Positions 44,054 through 50,644 of a stretch of 64,000 bases of DNA are shown here, piece after piece. The notes under the pieces were generated by a model. That model was not told the origin of the DNA. It did no database searches and was given only the letters and a program-made list of their open reading frames with translations. Made by a program: the position numbers and the translations under genes. The DNA comes from Haloferula luteola. Its GTDB lineage: Bacteria; Verrucomicrobiota; Verrucomicrobiia; Verrucomicrobiales; Akkermansiaceae. Within the stretch, counting starts at the first letter, position 1. Every line of letters starts with the position of its first letter. The DNA is taken from assembly GCF_014201715.1 (NCBI RefSeq), contig NZ_JACHFD010000015.1, positions 1-64,000 of the forward strand, given 5' to 3'.

Positions 44054-46340
44054 TCAGTAGTTCCCGCTCTTTCACTTCGGCCGCCACCCGCTCAGCGGCC
44101 TCCACAAGGTGCGCCAGGGCCGCACGAGTTTCCTCCCACCCACGCGTCTTGAGGCCACAGTCAGGATTGACCCACAATCTCTCTGCTGGCAGCACCTTTA
44201 GACCCTGCCGCAGCGCTTCCGCCATTTCCTCGACCGAGGGCACACGAGGCGAGTGGATGTCCCAAACCCCCGGGCCCACCGCGGACCCCAGACCGGCTTC
44301 AACCAATCCACCCCACCCGCTGGAGCCACTTCTTGCAGCTTCCAGCGTGATGACATCCGCATCCAGCGCCGCGATTTCTGCCGCCACGTCCTCGAACTCA
44401 GCGTAGCACATGTGCGTGTGAATCTGAGTCGTCCCCGCCACCCCTGAAGTGGCAAGGCGGAACGCTCTCACAGCCCCATCAAGATAAGCCCGGCGTTCCT
44501 TCGGCGCCAAGGGCAGCCCCTCCCGCAATCCGGGCTCATCCACCTGGATGATTTTCAGCCCTGCTCGCTCCAAATCCACCACCTCGGCGCGGATCGCCCA
44601 CGCCAACTGCAGGGCCACCTGGGACCGCGACAGGTCATCCCTCACAAAGCTCCACTGCAAGATCGTCACCGGGCCCGTCAGCATCCCCTTGAGCGGCTTG
44701 CTCGTCTTCGCCTGCGCACGCCGCAACCGATCGACGGTCATTGCTTGAGACCGGAAAATATCTCCCCAGATCACCGGAGGCTTCACACAACGGGACCCAT
44801 AGCTCTGCACCCACCCCTGTGCCGTGACCACCATTCCCTCCAGCAGCTCCCCAAAAAACTCCACCATGTCGGTGCGTTCGAACTCACCATGGACGAGAAC
44901 GTCCAAACCCAAATCCTCCTGAATGCGGATCGCCTCAGCCGTCGCTACGTCCAATCCCGCTTCGTAAGCAGCATCTCCAAACAAGCCCCTTCGGTACCGG
45001 GATCGCAGCGTGCGGATATCGTCGGTTTGAGGAAACGAGCCGATCGTCGTCGTCGGGAAAAGCGGCAATCCGAGGGCTTCCGACTGAAGCGCCCGGCGTC
45101 TCTCGACGGGCTCCGATCGCGAGAAACTTTCTGCGGAAAGATTCGCCAACTCTGTTCGCAATCCGGAATCTTCCACCCCGGCATGTTGCCGCCTCCTCCT
45201 CGCCGCCTCCGCAGCGGCGGTGCAGGCATCCACCGGCCGCTCAGCAGCTGCTACCGCTCCGATTTCGGCCACCTTCTCTCGCGCAAACGCCATCCAACTC
45301 CGCAACTCCGGATCGAGGGTTTTCTCCCTATCCACCGAGTGTGGCACATGCAGTAGCGAGCACGACGACCCGATCCACAAGTGATTCCCCCGATCCCGAA
45401 ACCCTGCCACCCGATTCCTCAACGCATCGAGGTCTGCTCGCCAAATTTGCCGACCATCGATCACGCCCAGAGACAACACCTTGTGCCGTGGCCACTCCTT
45501 CCGCAAAGCGTCCACCTCCGCCCCTGCACGGGTCACATCGACATGAACTCCATCGACTGCCGATGTGGCCAAAATGGACCGCGCGGGTCCCAAGCCTCCG
45601 AACGGCACGGCCAATAGAATCTTTGGCCCATCGGTCAGCGCCTCGCTCCAACAAGTCTTCAACGCCCCCAACAGGACTCCATCCTGACGCTCTGCCAAAA
45701 TCGGCTCACTCACCTCCACCCACTCCGCTCCTGCCCGTCGCAAATCTCTCAACAGCTCACGATAGACCGGCAACAGCCGACCCAATGCCTCCAGGGGATC
45801 GCCCCCATCACGGCGCTTCGACAGGGCCAAAAACGTCAACGGACCGACCATCACGGGCTTCGCACGAAATCCCGCTGCGATCGCTTCACGAGTTTCTCGA
45901 ATCGGCTTGTCCCAACCGCGTTGAAACTCCGTGTCTTTCTCAAGCTCAGGCACGAGATAATGATAGTTCGTGTCGAACCATTTCGTCATCTCAAGTGCCG
46001 GCACATCCGGGGCACCGCCCACCCGAGATCGCCCTCGAGCCATCCGGAAATATCGCTCCAATGTCAATGGCACCCCCGATGGGCCAAAACGCTCGGGAAC
46101 CACCCCCAAGACGCAGGCGAGATCGAGCATCGAATCATACAGGCTGAAATCATTGACCGCGACAAAGTCGAGCTCCGCCTGCTCCTGCCAGTGCCGATGT
46201 CGCAATTCCGTCGCCACCCTGTCCAACTCTGCAGCACCATGCTGCCCGCGCCAGAATGCCTCCAGTGCCTTCTTCAACTCCCGGTCCTCCCCGATCCGGG
46301 GATACCCCGATACATGCGTGGTCAAATTCATCTCGACCAT
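44043..46340 (-). CDS. metE: Cobalamin-independent methionine synthase, MetE
   Basis: 765 residues, full length. The N-terminal half starts THVSGYPRIGEDRELKKALE. In the C-terminal catalytic half, FPTTTIGSFPQTDDIR opens the barrel, KGMLTGPVTILQWSFVRDD and IQVDEPGLREGLPL follow, and the zinc ligands sit in IHTHMCYAEF (His, Cys), the Glu of TLEAARSG and the Cys of WVNPDCGLKTR. It transfers the methyl group of methyl-tetrahydrofolate polyglutamate to homocysteine without B12. It lies tail-to-tail with the B12 uptake operon and divergent from metR. Confidence 0.97.
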   Translation of the reverse strand: MVEMNLTTHVSGYPRIGEDRELKKALEAFWRGQHGAAELDRVATELRHRHWQEQAELDFVAVNDFSLYDSMLDLACVLGVVPERFGPSGVPLTLERYFRMARGRSRVGGAPDVPALEMTKWFDTNYHYLVPELEKDTEFQRGWDKPIRETREAIAAGFRAKPVMVGPLTFLALSKRRDGGDPLEALGRLLPVYRELLRDLRRAGAEWVEVSEPILAERQDGVLLGALKTCWSEALTDGPKILLAVPFGGLGPARSILATSAVDGVHVDVTRAGAEVDALRKEWPRHKVLSLGVIDGRQIWRADLDALRNRVAGFRDRGNHLWIGSSCSLLHVPHSVDREKTLDPELRSWMAFAREKVAEIGAVAAAERPVDACTAAAEAARRRRQHAGVEDSGLRTELANLSAESFSRSEPVERRRALQSEALGLPLFPTTTIGSFPQTDDIRTLRSRYRRGLFGDAAYEAGLDVATAEAIRIQEDLGLDVLVHGEFERTDMVEFFGELLEGMVVTAQGWVQSYGSRCVKPPVIWGDIFRSQAMTVDRLRRAQAKTSKPLKGMLTGPVTILQWSFVRDDLSRSQVALQLAWAIRAEVVDLERAGLKIIQVDEPGLREGLPLAPKERRAYLDGAVRAFRLATSGVAGTTQIHTHMCYAEFEDVAAEIAALDADVITLEAARSGSSGWGGLVEAGLGSAVGPGVWDIHSPRVPSVEEMAEALRQGLKVLPAERLWVNPDCGLKTRGWEETRAALAHLVEAAERVAAEVKERELLTTG

Positions 46341-46359
46341 CCTTCACCGACACCCCACA

Positions 46360-46409
46360 TGAACCAAACGCAGGTTCCTCATCATGATCCACCATTGCAT
46401 TCATGATCC
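46360..46409. promoter_or_regulatory. Candidate MetR operator and repeats in metE-metR intergenic region
   Basis: TGAACC(46360-46365)-N7-GGTTC(46373-46377) is an inverted repeat of the TGAA...TTCA type bound by MetR. Next to it TCATGATCC occurs twice as direct repeats (46382-46390 and 46401-46409). The whole divergent spacer is only about 93 bases, so both promoters must share it. Confidence 0.5.
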
Positions 46410-46433
46410 CTTTTCCACAGGGTGGTCTCCTCC

Positions 46434-47348
46434 GTGATCGAAATTCGCCACCTCCAATCGCTCATCGCCCTCGCAGAAACCGGCAACCTTACCCGCGCCG
46501 GTGAACGCCTCCACCTCAGCCAAAGCGCCCTCTCTCACCAGGTCCGTGCCCTCGAGGAGCACTACAGTCTCGAACTCTTCGAACGCAAAACCAGCCCCCT
46601 CCGCTGGACCCGAGCAGGCGAGCGTCTCGTCGCCCTCGCCTACGATACCCGTCGTCTCCTCCAAGACGCCGAACGCGACCTTGCTCGCATCCACGAAGGT
46701 ACAGCCGGCAGCTTGCGCATCGCGGTCGAATGCCACTCGTGCTTCGACTGGCTCATGCCCGCCATGGATCAACTCCGTGACGGCTGGCCGGACGTCGAAA
46801 TGGACCTCGTCTCTGGATTCCATCCCGATCCTCTCGGCCTCCTTGAGGAAAACCGTGCCGATTTGGTCATCGTTTCCTCAGGTTCCCCGCGGAAGGGCCT
46901 GCTTCACCATCCCTTGTTCGAATACGACATGCCCCTACTGCTCGCCGCCGACCACCCGCTCACCCGCAAATCCCACGTCACGGCCCGCGACTTCGAACGC
47001 GAAACGCTCATCACCTATCCCATTCCCGATGCGCGCATGGACCTCTTTCGAAAAGTTCTCGATCCAGCCGGTATCCAACCCGGGGAACGCAGGACGACCG
47101 AACTCACCGTCGCCATTCTTCAACTCGTGAAAAGCCGTCGCGGCGTCGCCGCCCTTCCCCGTTGGGCGGTCCAACCCTACCTCGATCGCGGCTACGTCGC
47201 CGAACGCCCCATCACCACCAACGGCCTCCGCGCTTCCCTATGGGCTGCCACCACCCGCAGCGCCGCCCACCAAACCTTCATGCGTGAGTTCCTCGAAACC
47301 CTCCGCCTCACCGCCGCCCGCGAATTCCACAGCATCTCGCTGCTCTGA
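46434..47348 (+). CDS. metR: LysR-family regulator, MetR
   Basis: 304 residues from the GTG at 46434 (VIEIRHL, the usual MetR beginning 'MIEIKHL'); a GTG at 46422 would add four residues. The winged helix is LIALAETGNLTRAGERLHLS then QSALSHQVRALEEHYSLELF. The effector domain runs from SLRIAVECHSCFDWLMPAMD, a MetR-typical start, through FEYDMPLLLAADHPL. Divergent placement from metE is the classic MetR arrangement, with homocysteine as coactivator. Confidence 0.93.
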   Translation: MIEIRHLQSLIALAETGNLTRAGERLHLSQSALSHQVRALEEHYSLELFERKTSPLRWTRAGERLVALAYDTRRLLQDAERDLARIHEGTAGSLRIAVECHSCFDWLMPAMDQLRDGWPDVEMDLVSGFHPDPLGLLEENRADLVIVSSGSPRKGLLHHPLFEYDMPLLLAADHPLTRKSHVTARDFERETLITYPIPDARMDLFRKVLDPAGIQPGERRTTELTVAILQLVKSRRGVAALPRWAVQPYLDRGYVAERPITTNGLRASLWAATTRSAAHQTFMREFLETLRLTAAREFHSISLL

Positions 47349-47395
47349 GTTTTCCCAAAAATCCGATTGCCAAAGCCCGACTCATCGCCTTTTCT

Positions 47396-47427
47396 TCCTG
47401 CGACCGCGTCTCAATAACATCGCAGGA
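47396..47427. promoter_or_regulatory. Inverted repeat in leader of PepSY-ApbE operon
   Basis: TCCTGCGA (47396-47403) is perfectly mirrored by TCGCAGGA (47420-47427), about 90 bases before the PepSY start at 47518. It could be an operator or a leader stem. No T-run follows directly. Confidence 0.3.
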
Positions 47428-47517
47428 GGATCGAGGCGCTTCGGATTTCACACTTTTTGATCGGATGCTGTGTTCCCCTGTGGGGCTTTCGGGCCCTGCA
47501 GGGGGCAATTCGCCGCC

Positions 47518-48168
47518 ATGAAGCCCGCCCCCACTGCCGAGGAAAGAAAGCAAAAGAACCGGCGCAAGGCGTTTTGGACGAAACAGTTCTACGCTTGGCA
47601 CTGGATCAGTAGTGCCCTCAGCCTAGCTGGCATTCTTTTATTCGCGGTAACCGGCATCACGCTCAACCACGCCGGCCAGATCCCAGCCACCCCACAGATT
47701 CAAGAGCACTCCCTCGTGCTTCCGGAAACCTGGATGGGAACCCTCGCCTACTCCGAAACAGAACCCGCGGAAGCCCCGCTCCCACGCGATCTCGCCCGCT
47801 GGCTTCACCGTGAGCTCGACGCTCCCATCCAATCCCAGACCGCCGAATGGTCCGAAGACGAAATCTATCTCGGCCTTCCACGCCCCGGAGGTGACGCATG
47901 GTTGGCCATCGACCGGGCCAGCGGTGAGGTGACCTACGAACGAACGGATCGCGGCGCCATTTCCTTTCTCAACGACCTCCACAAAGGCCGCCACACCGGC
48001 CCGCTATGGTCGCTCTTCATCGACGTCTTCTCCGTCGCCACTGTCCTTTTCTCCCTCACCGGTCTCGCGCTGCTTTGGGTCCACAGTCGGCGCCGACCTT
48101 CCACTTGGCCCTTGGTCGCCGCCGGCGTCCTGATGCCCATCGTTCTCATCATTTTCTTCATCCATTGA
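47518..48168 (+). CDS. PepSY-associated membrane protein
   Basis: 216 residues from the ATG at 47518. First helix YAWHWISSALSLAGILLFAV then TGITLNHAGQ carries the conserved 'TGitLNH' motif; a periplasmic PepSY-like domain (WLAIDRASGEVTYERTDRGA) follows, with NDLHKGRHTGPLWSLFIDVF leading into a second helix, and a third helix ends the chain (PLVAAGVLMPIVLIIFFIH). It resembles the protein at 24736-25278. First gene of the PepSY-DUF2271-DUF4198-ApbE operon. Confidence 0.85.
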   Translation: MKPAPTAEERKQKNRRKAFWTKQFYAWHWISSALSLAGILLFAVTGITLNHAGQIPATPQIQEHSLVLPETWMGTLAYSETEPAEAPLPRDLARWLHRELDAPIQSQTAEWSEDEIYLGLPRPGGDAWLAIDRASGEVTYERTDRGAISFLNDLHKGRHTGPLWSLFIDVFSVATVLFSLTGLALLWVHSRRRPSTWPLVAAGVLMPIVLIIFFIH

Positions 48169-48175
48169 TTTTCCC

Positions 48176-48673
48176 ATGAAACGCCTGCTTCTCCTTCTAC
48201 CTGCCGCCGCAGGTGCCGCCGACCTCGAGATCTCCATCGAGATTCCCCGGCTACAGGTGGCCGAATACCACCGCCCCTACGTCGCCGCTTGGATCGAAAA
48301 GCCAGACCGCTCTGTCGCTGCCAATCTCACCGTATGGTACGACACTGGCATGAAGGATCAGGAGGGCGAAAAATGGCTCAAAGACCTTCGCCAATGGTGG
48401 CGCAAAAGCGGTCGCAAACTCGACCTCCCTATCGATGGCTTGAGCAGCCCCACCCGGCCTGCTGGCAAGCATCCTGTCCCACTCGACACTCTGGAACTCC
48501 CCGCCTTGTCCGAGGGGCAATACACCCTGGTGGTCGAAGCATCGCGCGAAGTGGGCGGCCGCGAGATGGTTCGCATCCCCTTCGCCTGGGACGGTGCCCA
48601 AGCCGTCGAACAAAAATCCACCGGGAAATCGGAACTCGGTGAGGTGACCTTCGCCCTCCGCCCCACACCTTGA
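48176..48673 (+). CDS. DUF2271 secreted protein
   Basis: 165 residues. Signal peptide MKRLLLLLPAAAGAADL. DUF2271 hallmarks: the EISIEIPRLQVAEYHRPYVA start then WIEK, AANLTVWYDTGMKDQEGEKW then LKDLRQWWRKSG, and the late YTLVVEASREVGGREMVRIP. It is a periplasmic beta-sandwich of unknown activity, known to travel with PepSY and ApbE genes. Seven bases separate it from the PepSY gene. Confidence 0.9.
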   Translation: MKRLLLLLPAAAGAADLEISIEIPRLQVAEYHRPYVAAWIEKPDRSVAANLTVWYDTGMKDQEGEKWLKDLRQWWRKSGRKLDLPIDGLSSPTRPAGKHPVPLDTLELPALSEGQYTLVVEASREVGGREMVRIPFAWDGAQAVEQKSTGKSELGEVTFALRPTP

Positions 48674-48681
48674 TCCCTCTC

Positions 48682-49476
48682 ATGAAAGTCCACACCATCC
48701 TCCTCGCCGCCGCCCTCGCGCTGCCCACCGCTTCTGCCCACCGCTTTTGGATCGTGCCCTCCAGCACCGTCCTATCGGGGGAAGAACCATGGGTCTGCTT
48801 CGACGCTGCCGTCTCCAACAACTTGTTTTTCCCCAACCACCACGCTCCTGAGCTGGAGGCCTTCTCCGCGACGGGCCCCGATGGGAAAATCGTCGAACTT
48901 CAAAACGGTCAGGTCGGAAAATACCGCACCACCTTTGACCTGCCATTGGCCACCCCCGGCACCTACCGCGTTGGCACCGTTCGGGCTCTGCTCTTTGCCC
49001 GCTGGGAAGAAAATGGCGAACGTCAAAGCTGGAGAGGCCCCGCAGACCGCCTCGACGAAGTCAAAGACAAGCCCGGCGTGACTCTCATGGACAACTCCTC
49101 ACGAGTCGAAACCTTCGTGACCGCCGGGGAACCCACGACTCCCGCAGTTCTCGGCAAGGGGCTCGAGATCGATTTTACCGAAACCCATCCCAACGATCTT
49201 TTCGCAGGCGAAACCGCCTCCTTCACTCTTCTCCAGGACGGCAAGCCCGCCTCAGGTGTCGAAGTGACCGTCATCCGCGGCGATGATCGCTACCGCAATG
49301 AAGTCGGGGAAATCCAAGTCACCACCGACGAAACCGGCAGCTTCCAAATCACCTGGCCTGAAGCCGGTCGCTATTGGCTCAATACTTCCGTCGAAGGTGG
49401 CACCCGCGAAATCTCCGGCATCCCTGCCAGCGTTCGCTCGGCCTACACCGCCACCTTCGAGGTGCTCCCCGAGTGA
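48682..49476 (+). CDS. DUF4198 secreted protein
   Basis: 264 residues from the ATG at 48682. Signal peptide MKVHTILLAAALALPTASA directly followed by HRFWIVPSSTVLSG, the His-start typical of DUF4198 mature proteins. Later segments WVCFDAAVSNNLFF, VGKYRTTFDLPLATPGTYRV and an Ig-like domain (FTLLQDGKPASGVEVTVI) complete the fold. DUF4198 proteins are linked to uptake or handling of Ni/Co/Fe ions. The stop overlaps the GTG of apbE. Confidence 0.9.
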   Translation: MKVHTILLAAALALPTASAHRFWIVPSSTVLSGEEPWVCFDAAVSNNLFFPNHHAPELEAFSATGPDGKIVELQNGQVGKYRTTFDLPLATPGTYRVGTVRALLFARWEENGERQSWRGPADRLDEVKDKPGVTLMDNSSRVETFVTAGEPTTPAVLGKGLEIDFTETHPNDLFAGETASFTLLQDGKPASGVEVTVIRGDDRYRNEVGEIQVTTDETGSFQITWPEAGRYWLNTSVEGGTREISGIPASVRSAYTATFEVLPE

Positions 49477-50489
49477 TCCGGGAGCGACAAGTTTTCATTT
49501 CACCCGCAGCCGTCCCGCGCGAGGCGCTCCACGGAGCCGAATCCGGTTTCGCGGTGCGCCAGGCGGAGGGGGAGGCGATGGGAACCAACTGGAAGTTACG
49601 CTTCCAGGCGGAAGCCCGCGTCTCCCTCTCTGCCGTTCGGACGACCGTGGAAGCCGCGATCCATCAGGTCGTGGAAACCATGAGCCACTGGGACCCCGAT
49701 TCGGCGTTGAGTCGCTTCAACCGAGCTCCAGCTGCCACCTGGCATGCCCTACCCGAAGGCTTCTTCCACGTACTTCAGCGAGCTGTCGAAATCGCCGACC
49801 TGAGCGACGGTGCTTTTGACCCCACTCTGGGACGACTCGTGGATCTCCATGGCTTCGGTCCGTCTGGTCCCGTAGAGACCCTTCCCCATCCCACGCACCA
49901 CGCCCGCGCCAAGGCTGAAGCCGGATACCAACGCCTCTTCCTGGATCCACCTTCCCGCTCCGTCCTCCAACCCGGTGGCTGCCAGCTCGACCTCTCTTCG
50001 ATTGCCAAAGGATACGCCGTCGACCTCGCCTCCCAGGCACTCCTCCACTCAGGGATCCATGACTTTGCCTTAGAAATCGGTGGGGAACTCCGCGGCCACG
50101 GCTGCAAACCCGACGGTCAACCTTGGTGGATCGGCCTCGAGGCTCCCGACGAACTGCCTTCGTCCCTCTTCGCGCTCTGTGGACTTTCCATCGCTACCTC
50201 CGGTGACACCTACTTGAGACGACCTCTCCACCGTGAGAAGGATGCCACCGTCTGTCACCTCATCGATCCTGGCACTGGGAAACCCACCTGCCACCCCATC
50301 CTCAGCGTCACCGTGGCCGCTTCCCTGTGCATGGAGGCGGACGCCTGGGCGACCGCCCTCTATGTCGCAGGCCCTAAGAACGGGCCAGCATTGGCAGAAA
50401 AGCACCAATTGGCCGCTCTCTTTTTCCTGCGCTCGGAACATGGCTACCGCCAATGGCTCTCTCCTCAAATGAAGGACTTTCTCTCCTGA
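49473..50489 (+). CDS. apbE: FAD:protein FMN transferase, ApbE
   Basis: 338 residues from a GTG overlapping the DUF4198 stop. Family motifs: AMGTNWKLRF, HWDPDSALSRFN, the FAD-binding LDLSSIAKGYAVDLA, FALEIGGELRGHG, CHLIDPGTGKPTCHP and SVTVAASLCMEADAWATALY with the Mg-binding Asp. It transfers FMN from FAD to a Thr/Ser of target proteins. Unusually no signal peptide or lipobox precedes the domain from any start, whereas most ApbE proteins are exported. No clear S/T-G-A-S/T acceptor motif was found in its operon partners. Confidence 0.92.
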   Translation: MIRERQVFISPAAVPREALHGAESGFAVRQAEGEAMGTNWKLRFQAEARVSLSAVRTTVEAAIHQVVETMSHWDPDSALSRFNRAPAATWHALPEGFFHVLQRAVEIADLSDGAFDPTLGRLVDLHGFGPSGPVETLPHPTHHARAKAEAGYQRLFLDPPSRSVLQPGGCQLDLSSIAKGYAVDLASQALLHSGIHDFALEIGGELRGHGCKPDGQPWWIGLEAPDELPSSLFALCGLSIATSGDTYLRRPLHREKDATVCHLIDPGTGKPTCHPILSVTVAASLCMEADAWATALYVAGPKNGPALAEKHQLAALFFLRSEHGYRQWLSPQMKDFLS

Positions 50490-50593
50490 GGAGCACGAGA
50501 CTCCCCACCACGAGGCCATCCCTGCATACCCCGCCTCGCGAACATTCAGGCGTGGCTCCCATGGCTCACCTCGACCTCTTTCCATCCATGAAA

Positions 50594-50627
50594 AGGCCCG
50601 CCCTGGAACCCATACCAGAACGGGCCT
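50594..50627 (-). terminator. Rho-independent terminator of the large discoidin-type gene
   Basis: AGGCCCG (50594-50600) pairs with CGGGCCT (50621-50627). Read on the minus strand the stem is followed by TTTTC. It lies 18 bases after the stop of the gene ending at 50645 and also between it and apbE. Confidence 0.7.
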
Positions 50628-50644
50628 CACCCAGGACCCGAGGG

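Noticed and set aside
46341-46433. Cobalamin or SAM riboswitch in front of metE
   Set aside because: The spacer is only about 93 bases and contains none of the conserved aptamer boxes.
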